Counted from the first letter of the stretch, positions 1 through 8,664 are shown. The stretch: DNA of 64,000 nt from Sphingomonas crocodyli (GCF_004005865.1 NZ_SACN01000001.1:1860001-1924000); one strand, 5' to 3'. Translations and numbers: made by a program. Notes: generated by a model not told the origin, from the sequence alone.

Positions 1-308
1 GCGACCCGCTTGGTGATCCCGGCCTCGGCATCGAGGACGAACGCGATCAGATCGGCATCCTGCGCGCCGCCCCATGCGGCCGCGACCATCGCGCGATCGA
101 GCCGGCGCTTGGGATCAAAGATGCCGGGCGTGTCGATCAGCAGGATCTGCGACTGTTCGGCGATGGCGACGCCGATCAGGCGGGTGCGCGTCGTCTGCGC
201 CTTGGGGCTGACGATCGCGACCTTCTGGCCGACGATGGCGTTGACGAGGGTCGATTTGCCGGCGTTCGGCGCACCGACGACGGCGACGAAACCGCAACGT
301 TCGGTCAT
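1..308 (-). CDS. era: GTPase Era, N-terminal part (cut by window edge)
   Basis: Era is a membrane-associated GTPase needed for 16S rRNA maturation and 30S assembly. About 102 N-terminal residues are visible. The P-loop (GAPNAGKS, near residue 13) and the switch II DTPG motif are both present, separated by the QTTRTR segment typical of the family. The ATG at 308 overlaps the rnc stop codon in an ATGA arrangement, so the two genes are translationally coupled, as in many proteobacteria where both act on ribosomal RNA. The C-terminal KH domain lies outside the window. Confidence 0.95.
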   Translation of the reverse strand, partial: MTERCGFVAVVGAPNAGKSTLVNAIVGQKVAIVSPKAQTTRTRLIGVAIAEQSQILLIDTPGIFDPKRRLDRAMVAAAWGGAQDADLIAFVLDAEAGITKRV

Positions 309-973
309 GCGAGCTTCTCCAGAAGGGCTTTGGCGGCGGCGGTTTCCGCCTCCTGCTTGGACGTGCCTTCGGCGCTGGCCTCGGCGCGGCCGGGGATGGC
401 GACGGTCACGTTGAAACGCGGTGCGTGGTGCGGGCCGGTGCGCGCACCCAGCGTGTAAACGGGCGGGCGGCAGCGATTGGCGGCGGCCCATTCCTGCAGC
501 GCGGACTTGGGATGGCGCGGGGCCTGGGCCTGCCGCGTCACGCGATCGCCCCACACGCGGCGGACGAAGGCGGTTGCGCCCTCCAGTCCGGCCTCAAGAT
601 AGAGCGCGCCGATCAGCGCCTCCACGACGTCGCCGACGACATTGTCCGAATGGCGCGCGCCATCGTCACGCGCCTGCTTGCCCAGGATCAGCCGCTCGGG
701 CACGCCGATCTCGCGGCCCACCTCGGCACAGGTTTCGCGGCTGACGATCACGTTGAGACGGCGGGAGAGATTGCCCTCTGGCTCGTTCGGGAACTCGACA
801 TAAATCCAGTCGGCCGCGATCAAGCCGAGAACCCGGTCGCCCAGGAATTCGAGCCGTTCATAATGGTCGGCATTGTAGCTGCCGTGGGTCAGCGCGCGGG
901 TGAACAGGGCCGGATCGCGGGGCGTGTGGCCCAGCGCCTCGCGCACCCAGCCGGCGATGGCATCGTCATTCAT
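305..973 (-). CDS. rnc: Ribonuclease III
   Basis: This double-strand-specific endoribonuclease processes rRNA precursors and structured mRNAs. At 222 aa it has the normal length. The family signature ERLEFLGD sits at residues 39-46, and the distal catalytic acids D115 and E118 are in DVVEALIGALY. The last ~70 residues form a dsRNA-binding domain (ALQEWAA near the start, a KQEAE stretch near the end). The gene is immediately upstream of, and overlaps, era. One oddity is R47 following the signature, where alanine is common. Confidence 0.96.
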   Translation of the reverse strand: MNDDAIAGWVREALGHTPRDPALFTRALTHGSYNADHYERLEFLGDRVLGLIAADWIYVEFPNEPEGNLSRRLNVIVSRETCAEVGREIGVPERLILGKQARDDGARHSDNVVGDVVEALIGALYLEAGLEGATAFVRRVWGDRVTRQAQAPRHPKSALQEWAAANRCRPPVYTLGARTGPHHAPRFNVTVAIPGRAEASAEGTSKQEAETAAAKALLEKLA

Positions 974-1032
974 CGGCGCGCCTTAGACGAAGCGGGTTCC
1001 GCCGTCACCTTTTTCGGGGCAGGGTTCGCCAT

Positions 1033-1209
1033 ATGGCCGAGATCATCAACCTCAACCGCGCCCGCAAGGCGAAGAAGCGCGCCGACGACAAGGTCCGCGC
1101 CGATGCGAACCGCGCGGCGTTCGGCCGGACGAAGGCGGAAAAACAGGCGGCGGATAAGGAGCGCGCCCGGATCGAGCGCACGGTCGACGGAGCGAAGCTG
1201 GAGGAGTGA
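1033..1209 (+). CDS. DUF4169 family protein (58 aa)
   Basis: This is a very small, highly charged protein that starts MAEIINLNRARKAKK, is rich in Lys, Arg, Ala and Glu, and is predicted to be almost entirely helical. The N-terminal IINLNRARK pattern and the GRTKAE motif match the DUF4169 family, which is common in alphaproteobacteria and has no known function. It is divergent from rnc, with 59 bp between the starts. The ATG at 1033 is the only sensible start. The assignment rests on motif memory. Confidence 0.8.
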   Translation: MAEIINLNRARKAKKRADDKVRADANRAAFGRTKAEKQAADKERARIERTVDGAKLEE

Positions 1210-1224
1210 GCGCCGCAGCGGCGC

Positions 1225-1515
1225 TTACATCGCCGCCTTGACGAGGATCGCGCCGATGCCGCCCAGCGTGCAGCCCCAGAGCGTCACCGCGCCCAGGATG
1301 AAGCGCGACAGTTCGGCATTGTGCGAACGATGCTCGCGCGGCAGGCGCACAGACTGGCCAGCGGCGTAGCGGCCGACCTGTTCCTGCAGTACGCGCGCGG
1401 GGGATTCGATCGGGCGCGCGCTCGCCGCGGCCGCCTGGATCGGGTTCACCTGCTCCGGCGCGCGCACCGCCTGAAGCGTGCCGCCGTCGCGAATCTGCCG
1501 TTGGGGAGCTGTCAT
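1225..1515 (-). CDS. Small membrane-anchored protein of unknown function
   Basis: This is a 96-residue protein with a hydrophilic N-terminal two-thirds (Arg-, Gln- and Pro-rich, low complexity) and a single hydrophobic C-terminal segment at about residues 71-93, so a tail-anchored or C-terminal membrane protein is likely. I do not recognise the family. It lies downstream of fliS on the same strand with about 80 bp between them, but nothing in the sequence ties it to motility. It converges with the DUF4169 gene. Confidence 0.6.
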   Translation of the reverse strand: MTAPQRQIRDGGTLQAVRAPEQVNPIQAAAASARPIESPARVLQEQVGRYAAGQSVRLPREHRSHNAELSRFILGAVTLWGCTLGGIGAILVKAAM

Positions 1516-1597
1516 GGCCTGTTCTCCGTTCGCGACGTTTCTGGGCGCGCGCTGCTAAAGGACATATGAAGCGACGTGGTGAACGCCGCCTTCATCC

Positions 1598-1987
1598 TCA
1601 GCCGATCTGATCCCAGGCGCTGGCGATTTCGGCGAGCATCGAGCGGGCTTCCTCGACCAGTTCGGGCTTGTTCTCGCGGCCGCCCTGCTGAACGAGGCGA
1701 CGGCCTTCGCGATAGACCTGCGCCAGCGTGATCGCCAGATCGCCGCCGGTGCGGAAATCGAGGCTGGTTTCGAGCGCGAGCAGGATGTTCGCGGCACGCT
1801 GCTGCTTGTCGATCATCTTGGCGCGATTGCCGACGCCCTGCGCGGCCTGCATGATCTCGATCGCCTTGATCAGTTCGTCGAACAGGATCGCGATCAGCTT
1901 GTGCGGCGACGCGCTCTCGATGCGGCTTTCGACATCGACAACCTGATAACGGCCACGGGCGGCACCGGGATAACCGGACATCAGCAT
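1598..1987 (-). CDS. fliS: Flagellar export chaperone FliS
   Basis: FliS binds the C-terminus of cytosolic flagellin, prevents premature polymerisation and delivers it to the export gate. The 129-residue length is typical. The start GYPGAARGRYQVVDVE and the SPHKLIAILFDELIKAI helix match the family, in which the Y..v.v.tas PhkLi.mLydg pattern is diagnostic. The ATG at 1987 has an AGGAG box 7 nt upstream. It follows fliD by 44 bp, the usual fliD-fliS order, and is probably cotranscribed from the sigma-28 promoter ahead of fliD. Confidence 0.93.
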   Translation of the reverse strand: MLMSGYPGAARGRYQVVDVESRIESASPHKLIAILFDELIKAIEIMQAAQGVGNRAKMIDKQQRAANILLALETSLDFRTGGDLAITLAQVYREGRRLVQQGGRENKPELVEEARSMLAEIASAWDQIG

Positions 1988-2031
1988 TCAAAGCTCCTGA
2001 ACAAAAAAGGGGGTCGTCACGCGGGCAGGGA

Positions 2032-3660
2032 TCAATCGCTCTTGTTCCACTGGTCGATCTGCTGGGTCAGATAGGACTGGGTGGAGCTGTAGGCGCGCAA
2101 GGCCGTCTGCAGCGTGGTATATTGCTTGGTCAGCTGCTCGCGATAGGCGGTGTCCTTGGCGGCCAGCTTTTCCTTCGCGTCCGAGATCGACTTCTTCTCG
2201 GTATCGAGGCTGTTCTGCGACGCGGTGAGCGCGCCCGAGGATGCGGTGAGACGGGTCTTGATCGCCTCCAGCGCGCCGCCAATGCCCAGATCGATCGAAA
2301 TGGTCGCGCTGGCGACGTCGCCCAGCGGCTTGAAGACCAGGCCGGCCGAGGCCGCGAAGAAGGACGATTGCACGCTGTCGCTGCCCGACGGGAGCATCGC
2401 TTGCCCATCGATCGTCGCCGATGCCGCGGTGTTGCTGGTCGCCGCCTTGACGTTCGTAATCGTATAGACGCCGCCGGGCGTCTTGCCGATCGGGCTGGTG
2501 ATCTGGATCAGCGGGTTGGACGAACGCTGCCCCGGATTGAACATCGCCTCGACGGCTTCGGGATTGCTCGTCATCACCGTATTGAGGCGCGCGGTGTCGA
2601 GCGTGAGCGTGCCGTCGCGGTTGGTCTTGATCCCGATCTCGGCCAGCGTCGAAGGGCTGCTGGGATCGACCGGGTAGGTCAGCTTGGTGGTCGTCAGCTG
2701 CGACAACTGGGTCATCAGCGCGCGGATGCCGGGGTCCGACCGCAGGCTGCCGTCGGTGCCGGTCATCTTCTTCAGCGTGGCGCGCGCCTCGTTATAGGCG
2801 TCGACGATGTCGCTCATCGCCTGCTTGATCGCATCGGTCGGCTGGTTCGCGCCGATCGAGACGGTGGTGCCGGGGGCGGCGCCCTGCAGATCGATCTTCA
2901 CGCCCTCAATCACGTCCGAAAAGCTGTTCGATGCCTTGGAGACCGCGACGCCATCTACGATCAATTCGGCATCGACGGCTTCCTGCTGCAGCTTGAGGCC
3001 GGTGACGTTGTCTGCGTCATAGGTGGTCGGATCATAGGTGAATCGGCCTATGCCGGCGTCGTCGCCGGTCAGTTTGGTCAGCGAGAAGGCGTTGGCTTCG
3101 CCGGTCTGCCCCTTCACGACCAGACGCGTGCCGGTGCTGTCAGTGACCAGGCTGGCGCTGACGCCCAGGTTCGCGTCCTTGATCGCCTTGGCGAGACCGG
3201 CGGCGGTGTTGTTGGTGGAATCGATTTTGATCGTCGCGGTCTTGTCGCCGACCTTGAGCTGGAGCGTGCCTTCGCCGATCGTGGCGTTGCTGCCGGCGAG
3301 CGGGGCAGACGTCATCGTCTGCGCAGTGGCGAGGTTCTTCACTTCGATCGTCGCCGACAGGCCCGAAAGCCGCGCGCCCGCAACCGCGCTCACCTGCACC
3401 AGTGACGTGTTCGAGCTGGTCGGCTGCGTATAGAGCGAGCCGCCCGAGATCAGCGAGGCGAGCGACGAGGAAAAGGTCGTGATCGTGTTGATCGCGTTGG
3501 CGAGATCGGAAATCTTCGTGGTGTTCGCAGTTTCTTTCTTGGTCAGCGCAGCCGTCTTGTTCGCGATCGCGGCGGTCGCCAGCTGATCGACGAGCGAGGC
3601 CGTGTCGAGGCTCGACGCGCCCAGCGATGTAAGGATCGACGATCCGACAGCCGTAACCAT
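2032..3660 (-). CDS. fliD: Flagellar filament cap protein FliD (HAP2)
   Basis: FliD forms the pentameric cap at the filament tip and guides flagellin folding. It is 542 aa, longer than the E. coli protein (~470) but within the alphaproteobacterial range. The N-terminus carries the conserved LGASSLDTASLVDQL pattern. A central Ser/Thr/Ala-rich variable region follows, and the C-terminus has the FliD_C heptads and ends YSSTQSYLTQQIDQW, the expected coiled-coil tail. It lacks a cleavable signal, as expected for a type III flagellar substrate. The ATG at 3660 has a GAGGGTGGA box upstream. Confidence 0.94.
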   Translation of the reverse strand: MVTAVGSSILTSLGASSLDTASLVDQLATAAIANKTAALTKKETANTTKISDLANAINTITTFSSSLASLISGGSLYTQPTSSNTSLVQVSAVAGARLSGLSATIEVKNLATAQTMTSAPLAGSNATIGEGTLQLKVGDKTATIKIDSTNNTAAGLAKAIKDANLGVSASLVTDSTGTRLVVKGQTGEANAFSLTKLTGDDAGIGRFTYDPTTYDADNVTGLKLQQEAVDAELIVDGVAVSKASNSFSDVIEGVKIDLQGAAPGTTVSIGANQPTDAIKQAMSDIVDAYNEARATLKKMTGTDGSLRSDPGIRALMTQLSQLTTTKLTYPVDPSSPSTLAEIGIKTNRDGTLTLDTARLNTVMTSNPEAVEAMFNPGQRSSNPLIQITSPIGKTPGGVYTITNVKAATSNTAASATIDGQAMLPSGSDSVQSSFFAASAGLVFKPLGDVASATISIDLGIGGALEAIKTRLTASSGALTASQNSLDTEKKSISDAKEKLAAKDTAYREQLTKQYTTLQTALRAYSSTQSYLTQQIDQWNKSD

Positions 3661-3687
3661 TGTGAAATTCCACCCTCGTTTCAGCCG

Positions 3688-3714
3688 GTAACGGCATCGC
3701 GAGCGAGTGCTTTA
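3688..3714 (-). promoter_or_regulatory. Candidate sigma-28 (FliA) promoter for fliD-fliS
   Basis: Read on the minus strand, the site is TAAAGCAC, 11 nt, then GCCGTTAC. The known flagellar sigma-28 consensus is TAAAGTTT-N11-GCCGATAA, so the spacing is exact. The -35 element matches at TAAAG and the -10 at six of eight positions. The -10 lies about 28 bp before the fliD start. A late-class promoter suits a filament-cap/chaperone operon. Confidence 0.7.
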
Positions 3715-3754
3715 GGGCGAAGATGGTTACCGAAGGGTTTGCGGACGGCGGATT

Positions 3755-4894
3755 TTACGCCGTTGGTCGACCATCTTCGTCGAAACGGGCGCCGCCGGGC
3801 ACCTCGATATCGGGCTGGACGATGCCTTCGGCCGCCGCGCGATCGAGGTTGAAGACGAAGGCGAGGATCGATGCGACCGCGACGAACAGGTCGTCGCGGA
3901 TCATCTGACCCGATCGGCTGGTATAATAAATGGCGCGGGTCAGCTGCGGATAGCGCAGCATCGGCACGCCATTTTCGGTCGCCAGTTCGCGCAGCACATC
4001 GGCCGTGGCGCCGCGTCCGCGCGCGACGACGACGGGGGCGGGGTCCATGCCGGGGCGGTAGCGCAGGGCGACCGCAAAATGGGTCGGGTTGGTCAGCACC
4101 ACGGTCGCTTCGCTGATCGCCTTGCGCGCCGAACTGCGCGACATCTGCATCTGCTTCGATCGGATTGCCCCCTTCATTTCGGGCGAACCTTCGGTCTGCT
4201 TGGACTCGTCCTTGATCTCCTGCTTCGACATGCGCAGGCGCTTTTGCCGCTGGAAGATCTGGGCGGGCACATCAATCCCGCCGACGACCGCGAGCGCCAG
4301 CGTCATCACGATGATCGCATAGACGAAGCTCGATCCCAGTTGCCCCAGCGCGGTGCGCAGATCCTGTTGGCCGAGCGTGACGATCTGCGTCACCTGATCC
4401 GACAGCAGCCAATAGCCGACCGCGCCCATCGCCAGGATCTTGAGCAGCGACTTGATCAGTTCGACCAGCCCCTGCGTGCCGAAGATGCGCTTGATGCCCG
4501 CGATCGGATCGAGCTTGTTCGCCTTGAACCCGATCGCCTCCCAGCGAAAGCCCAGCGAACCCAGCGCCGCCGGTGCGGCGATGGCGGCGACGAAGGTGAG
4601 GCCCATCAGGACGATGATCGGCGGCGCCACCTGCAGCAGGGTGCGCACGACCGCCGATCGCGCATCGAAGTTCTCGACCGCGCCGACATCGAACGACAGG
4701 GCGTCGGCCAGCATCGCCTTGAGCGAGCCGATGAACCACGGCCCCGCCAGCGCGATCCACGCGGCGCCCGCGATCATCACCAATGCGGTGCCGAGTTCCT
4801 TGGATTGGAGGACGTCACCCTTTTCGACCGCTTCCTGCTTGCGCTTCGGGGTTGGGGCTTCTGTCTTGTCGTCGCTCTCGGGGCCCTCTGACAT
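3755..4894 (-). CDS. flhB: Flagellar export apparatus switch protein FlhB
   Basis: FlhB is the membrane protein of the type III export gate that switches substrate specificity from rod/hook to filament. The 379-residue protein has a charged N-terminus (DDKTEAPTPKRKQEA), four hydrophobic segments across roughly residues 30-210, and a cytoplasmic domain containing the self-cleaving NPTH motif within TNPTHFAVALRY. It follows fliR with 3 nt between stop and start. The order fliP-fliQ-fliR-flhB is the conserved export-gate order. Confidence 0.96.
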   Translation of the reverse strand: MSEGPESDDKTEAPTPKRKQEAVEKGDVLQSKELGTALVMIAGAAWIALAGPWFIGSLKAMLADALSFDVGAVENFDARSAVVRTLLQVAPPIIVLMGLTFVAAIAAPAALGSLGFRWEAIGFKANKLDPIAGIKRIFGTQGLVELIKSLLKILAMGAVGYWLLSDQVTQIVTLGQQDLRTALGQLGSSFVYAIIVMTLALAVVGGIDVPAQIFQRQKRLRMSKQEIKDESKQTEGSPEMKGAIRSKQMQMSRSSARKAISEATVVLTNPTHFAVALRYRPGMDPAPVVVARGRGATADVLRELATENGVPMLRYPQLTRAIYYTSRSGQMIRDDLFVAVASILAFVFNLDRAAAEGIVQPDIEVPGGARFDEDGRPTA

Positions 4895-4897
4895 AGG

Positions 4898-5680
4898 CTA
4901 TTTCCCGAGCGCGAGCTGGTGCGCGACGGCCAGGCCGCGCTGGATCGAGGCAGTGATGCCGTCGCCCATCGAGGGCGCGGCGATGGCGAGCAGGACGAGG
5001 CCGGCGAGCAGGGTTGCGGGCAGGCCGACCGAGAAGATGTTCATCTGCGGCGCCGAGCGCGCGAGCATCGCCATGACGAGCTGGACGAGGATCAGGGCAA
5101 AGCCGACGGGCAGGGCGATGGCGAGGCCCGCCGCGAACAGATCGCCCCCGAACAGCGCCAGTCCCTGCAGGCTCTTGGCCCCCATCCAGGCTTCGCCGGG
5201 TGGCAGCGCCTTGTAGCTTTCGATGATGATCGTCGCGAGTTGCAGATGCCCGCCGATCGCCAGGAACAGGAAGGTCGCGATGATCGACATGAACTGGCTG
5301 ATCGCCGGCGTGGGCGTGCCGCTGGCCGGGTCCATCATGCCGGCAAAACCCAGGCCCATCGCATTGCCGATCACTTCGCCCGACACCATCGCGGCCGAAA
5401 AGCCTATCTGTGTGGCGAAGCCCAGCGCGAGACCGACGAGCACTTCACCCGCGACCAGCGCGACTCCGGCGAAGGAGGCGATGCCGCTTTCGGGCAGAAC
5501 GAACGGCGTACTAGCCAGCGCGGGAATGCCGATCGCCAGCGCGATCACGGTGCGCAACTGCATCGGCACGGCGGGTGCGCCGAATACGGGGGCGGCCATG
5601 AAGGCGGCGCCCGGCCGGATCATGGCAATCATCCACAGCCACAGCTGGGTTTCGACCCCGGCAAAGGCCGTCGGGATCAT
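4898..5680 (-). CDS. fliR: Flagellar export apparatus protein FliR
   Basis: FliR is an integral membrane subunit of the flagellar type III export gate that assembles with FliP and FliQ into the helical core. The 260 aa are mostly hydrophobic, with conserved segments GLALGFATQIGFSAAMVSGE and MGLGFAGMMDP. I chose the ATG at 5680 because it overlaps the fliQ stop (ATGA) and gives the usual family length; the open frame continues upstream only because it runs through fliQ. Confidence 0.94.
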   Translation of the reverse strand: MIPTAFAGVETQLWLWMIAMIRPGAAFMAAPVFGAPAVPMQLRTVIALAIGIPALASTPFVLPESGIASFAGVALVAGEVLVGLALGFATQIGFSAAMVSGEVIGNAMGLGFAGMMDPASGTPTPAISQFMSIIATFLFLAIGGHLQLATIIIESYKALPPGEAWMGAKSLQGLALFGGDLFAAGLAIALPVGFALILVQLVMAMLARSAPQMNIFSVGLPATLLAGLVLLAIAAPSMGDGITASIQRGLAVAHQLALGK

Positions 5681-5955
5681 CGCAACAGATCCGGAATCCG
5701 CGCGAACATCTCCCGCGTGAAATCGGCGAGCAGCATCAGGATCGCCCCGCCGAACAGCGCGAGCATCGCGCCGACGACGATCAGCTTGGGGACGAACGCC
5801 AGCGTCTGTTCGTTGATCGAAGTCGCCGCCTGGATCATGCCCAGGATGATTCCGGCGATCAGCGCGGGGATCAGGATCGGCGCGGATGCGAGCGCGAGGA
5901 TCCACATCGCCTGCTGCGCGATGCCGATGAAATAATCTGGCGACGTTGCGTTCAT
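5677..5955 (-). CDS. fliQ: Flagellar export apparatus protein FliQ
   Basis: This is a 92-residue two-helix membrane protein of the flagellar export gate. It has the family pattern PDYFIGIAQQAMWI followed by the conserved loop GIILGMIQAATSINEQTL and FVPKLIVV. It overlaps fliR by ATGA. The start at 5955 is separated from the fliP stop by 107 bp, most of it an inverted-repeat element. That is unusual, because fliP and fliQ are normally tightly spaced. Confidence 0.94.
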   Translation of the reverse strand: MNATSPDYFIGIAQQAMWILALASAPILIPALIAGIILGMIQAATSINEQTLAFVPKLIVVGAMLALFGGAILMLLADFTREMFARIPDLLR

Positions 5956-5975
5956 GACTACCTCACCTCCCCACA

Positions 5976-6052
5976 CCGTTCGTGTCGAGCGAAGTCGAGA
6001 CACGTTGGTTGAGGGTGCGGGGCCGTGTCTCGACTTCGCTCGACACGAACGG
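5976..6052. repeat. 29-bp perfect inverted repeat between fliP and fliQ (family B)
   Basis: Arms 5976-6004 and 6024-6052 are exact reverse complements of 29 nt with a 19-nt spacer. The arm core is GTGTCGAGCGAAGTCGAGAC. It begins 10 bp after the fliP stop and ends before the fliQ ribosome-binding region. In RNA it would form a very stable hairpin inside the fliPQR-flhB message. Confidence 0.95.
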
Positions 6053-6062
6053 ATGGGGGGAG

Positions 6063-6839
6063 TTAGCCACCGGCAAAACTCCCGGCGAGCGAGCCCATCG
6101 TCAGTGCCCATCCGTCGACAAGAACGAACAACAACAACTTGAAAGGCATGGATATGATCGCGGGCGATAGCATCATCATGCCCAGCGACATCAATGTCGA
6201 CGCGACCACCAGATCGATGACGAGGAAGGGCAGGAAGATCAGGAAGCCGATCTGGAACGCCGTCTTCAATTCGCTGGTCACGAAGGCGGGGAGCAGGATC
6301 GAGAAGGGGATGTCCGCCGGGCGGGCGAAGCGCGGCGCCTTGGCGAGGTCGGCGAACAGTTTGAGGTCGGTCTGGCGCGTCTGGCGGATCATGAAGCCGT
6401 GCAGCACGGTGCCCGATCGCGTGATCGCCTCCTCGATCCCGATCTGTCCGGCGCCATAGGGTTTCCAGGCGTTCGCATTGATCTGGTCGATGCTCGGCCG
6501 CATCACGAACAGCGAGAGAAACAGGGCGAGGCCGACCAGCACTTGGTTCGGCGGCGTCTGTTGAAGCCCCAGCGCCTGCCGCAGCAGCGACAGCACGATG
6601 ATGATGCGCGTGAAGCTGGTCATCATCAGCACCAGCGACGGCAGAACCGTCAGCAGGCTCATCAGGACCAGGATCTGGAGCGACAAGCTCAGCGGCTGGC
6701 CGTTGCCCGCGATCGTCCCCATCGCCCGATCGAGCGCTCCGGTCTGCGCGGGGCCGGCGGTCGATGCGAGCGCCGGTTCGGCGAGGATCAGCGCGCCGAG
6801 CGCGAACAGAATGAGGGTGGCGATGCGGCGCGCGGTCAT
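6063..6839 (-). CDS. fliP: Flagellar export apparatus protein FliP
   Basis: FliP is the core membrane subunit of the flagellar export gate. The 258-residue protein has a signal sequence (hydrophobic run ending LAEPALA, about residue 25), then the conserved [20 protein letters not shown] segment, and the signature [17 protein letters not shown]-terminal helices include [15 protein letters not shown] and the MMMLSP stretch, as in the family. It is the first gene of the minus-strand run, and fliO and fliN are not adjacent; the next gene upstream is the divergent plsY. Confidence 0.96.
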   Translation of the reverse strand: MTARRIATLILFALGALILAEPALASTAGPAQTGALDRAMGTIAGNGQPLSLSLQILVLMSLLTVLPSLVLMMTSFTRIIIVLSLLRQALGLQQTPPNQVLVGLALFLSLFVMRPSIDQINANAWKPYGAGQIGIEEAITRSGTVLHGFMIRQTRQTDLKLFADLAKAPRFARPADIPFSILLPAFVTSELKTAFQIGFLIFLPFLVIDLVVASTLMSLGMMMLSPAIISMPFKLLLFVLVDGWALTMGSLAGSFAGG

Positions 6840-6923
6840 GCGGCGGTTTCAGCACCGGGCCGGGTTAACTTCAAGCGGAGTTTTGACCACCGCCTCGGAC
6901 GGCGCAGTGCGCACAAGTGCATG

Positions 6924-6951
6924 TTGCGAAAGCGGATCGTTCCACTATGGT
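6924..6951 (+). promoter_or_regulatory. Possible housekeeping promoter for plsY-dprA
   Basis: TTGCGA, a 16-nt spacer, then TATGGT, ending 26 bp before the plsY ATG. The match is reasonable, with T-T-G and T-A-T conserved, and the location is right. In GC-rich DNA such matches are not rare, so this is tentative. Confidence 0.35.
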
Positions 6952-6977
6952 CGCCGCCGTTTCTCGCGGGGGCCAGA

Positions 6978-7574
6978 ATGCCGAATATCGCCACAGCCAT
7001 CGTGCTGATCGGCTCCTATCTGCTGGGTTCGATCCCGTTCGGCGTGCTGCTGACGCGCTGGGGCGGGGCGGGCGATCTGCGCCAGATCGGATCGGGCAAT
7101 ATCGGCGCGACCAACGTGCTGCGCACCGGGCGCAAGGGGCTGGCGGCGGCGACGTTGCTGCTGGACGGTGCGAAGGGCGCGGTCGCGGTGCTGATCGTGC
7201 GCCACTTCGCGCCGGGCCTTGAGGTCTATGCGGCGGGCGCGTCCTTTCTCGGCCATCTCTATCCGGTGTGGTTGGGCTTCAAGGGCGGGAAGGGCGTCGC
7301 GACTATGCTGGGCGTCAGCCTGGCGCTCTACTGGCCGGCGGGCCTCGCCTTTGCGATCGTGTGGATCGGGATGTTCGCGATCACGCGCATCTCCTCGCTG
7401 GGCGGCATGAGTGCATCGATCGCGCCGCCGGTGGTGGCCGCGATGGTCGGGCGTTCGGATGAGGTGCTGGTGTTCCTGGGCATGACCCTGCTGGTCCTGA
7501 TCAAGCATCGCGAGAATATTTCGCGCCTGCTCGCGGGGACGGAGCCAAGGTCCGGGGGCAAGAAGCCCGAGTGA
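6978..7574 (+). CDS. plsY: Glycerol-3-phosphate acyltransferase PlsY
   Basis: PlsY transfers an acyl group from acyl-phosphate to glycerol-3-phosphate, the first step of phospholipid synthesis at the inner membrane. It is 198 aa with five hydrophobic segments. The three family motifs are visible: LLGSIPFGVLL, GSGNIGATNVLR and FKGGKGVAT. The acyl-phosphate donor is made by PlsX, whose gene is at 20164-21219. The ATG at 6978 fits the family start; the stop overlaps the GTG start of dprA (GTGA). Confidence 0.96.
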   Translation: MPNIATAIVLIGSYLLGSIPFGVLLTRWGGAGDLRQIGSGNIGATNVLRTGRKGLAAATLLLDGAKGAVAVLIVRHFAPGLEVYAAGASFLGHLYPVWLGFKGGKGVATMLGVSLALYWPAGLAFAIVWIGMFAITRISSLGGMSASIAPPVVAAMVGRSDEVLVFLGMTLLVLIKHRENISRLLAGTEPRSGGKKPE

Positions 7575-8659
7575 GCATCGGCCGGGACGAAGGCATTGCC
7601 CGGCTCCGGCTGATCCGCACGGGCGGTATCGGGCCGGTCACTTACATCCAGTTGCTTCGCCGTTTCGGCGACCCTGAAGCGGCACTCGCGGCCTTACCCG
7701 ATCTTGCGCGGCGGGGCGGCGGCAAGGCGCCCGCTGTCGCGTCGAAAGAGGCGGTCGAAGCGGAGGTCGCGACGGTAAAGCGCCTCGGCGCGCGCTACCT
7801 GTTCCGCGATACCGCCGCCTATCCGGCGCTCCTCGCCGAAATCGATAATGCGCCGGCGGCCCTGATCGTGAAGGGCGACGTGACTTTGCTCGATCGACCC
7901 GCCGTCGCGATGGTCGGCGCGCGCAATGCCAGCGGCATCGCGATCCGCTTCGCGCGGCAACTGGCGCACGATCTGGCGGCGGAAGGCTGGACGGTGGTGT
8001 CCGGCCTCGCGCGCGGGATAGACACCGCCGCGCATGTCGGGTCGATCGATGGCGGCACGGTGGGCGTGATCGCGGGCGGGATCGACGTCGCCTATCCGCC
8101 GGAGAATGCCGCGCTTCAGGACGATATCGCCGCGCGTGGCCTGCTGATCGCCGAACAGCCGCCGGGCACTGAGCCGCGGGCGCGCCACTTCCCCTATCGC
8201 AACCGGATCATCGCCGGGCTGTCGCTGGGCACATTGGTGGTCGAGGCGGCGCCAAAATCCGGCTCGCTGATCACCGCGCGGCTTGCGGGCGAGTTCGGGC
8301 GTGAGGTGATGGCCGTTCCCGGCTCCCCGCTCGATCCGCGTTCGCAGGGCGCGAACCTGCTGATCCGCGAAGGCGCGACGTTGATCCAGTCCGCCGCCGA
8401 CGCGATCGAGGCGATGGGCACGATCGGCGGCGGTGTGCGGGCAGGGCGAGGCGCGTCCTATGTTCCGCCCGAACCTATGGATGCGGGCGATGCCGAACGC
8501 CGGGTCGTGACCGACCTGATGGGGCCGGTCGCACTGCCGGTCGACGAGATAATCCGCCAGAGCGGCCTGCCCGCGCCGATCGTGCAGACTGTGCTGCTGG
8601 AGCTTGAGATTGCGGGCCGGCTCGAACGCCACGCGGGCGGTAGGGTGAGTTTGGCCTGA
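7571..8659 (+). CDS. dprA: DNA-processing protein DprA
   Basis: DprA loads RecA onto incoming single-stranded DNA during transformation. The 362-residue protein has a short N-terminal SAM/HhH-like region (IRTGGIGPVTYIQLL), a Rossmann core with VAMVGARNAS and the binding motif GLARGIDTAAH, the FPYRNRIIAGLS signature near residue 208, and a C-terminal winged-helix domain (LPVDEIIRQSGLP). GTG is the start, coupled to the plsY stop. The plsY-dprA pair is common in alphaproteobacteria. Confidence 0.95.
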   Translation: MSIGRDEGIARLRLIRTGGIGPVTYIQLLRRFGDPEAALAALPDLARRGGGKAPAVASKEAVEAEVATVKRLGARYLFRDTAAYPALLAEIDNAPAALIVKGDVTLLDRPAVAMVGARNASGIAIRFARQLAHDLAAEGWTVVSGLARGIDTAAHVGSIDGGTVGVIAGGIDVAYPPENAALQDDIAARGLLIAEQPPGTEPRARHFPYRNRIIAGLSLGTLVVEAAPKSGSLITARLAGEFGREVMAVPGSPLDPRSQGANLLIREGATLIQSAADAIEAMGTIGGGVRAGRGASYVPPEPMDAGDAERRVVTDLMGPVALPVDEIIRQSGLPAPIVQTVLLELEIAGRLERHAGGRVSLA

Positions 8660-8664
8660 CTTCC

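Noticed and set aside
1512..1991. A 159-codon open frame overlapping fliS in another frame
   Set aside because: The 1598-1987 frame encodes a recognisable FliS with a proper ribosome-binding site; the longer frame is Arg-rich and featureless.
6870..6960. Possible sigma-54 promoter for fliP (TGGAACG followed by TT-rich bases)
   Set aside because: The invariant GC of the -12 element is missing at the required spacing.
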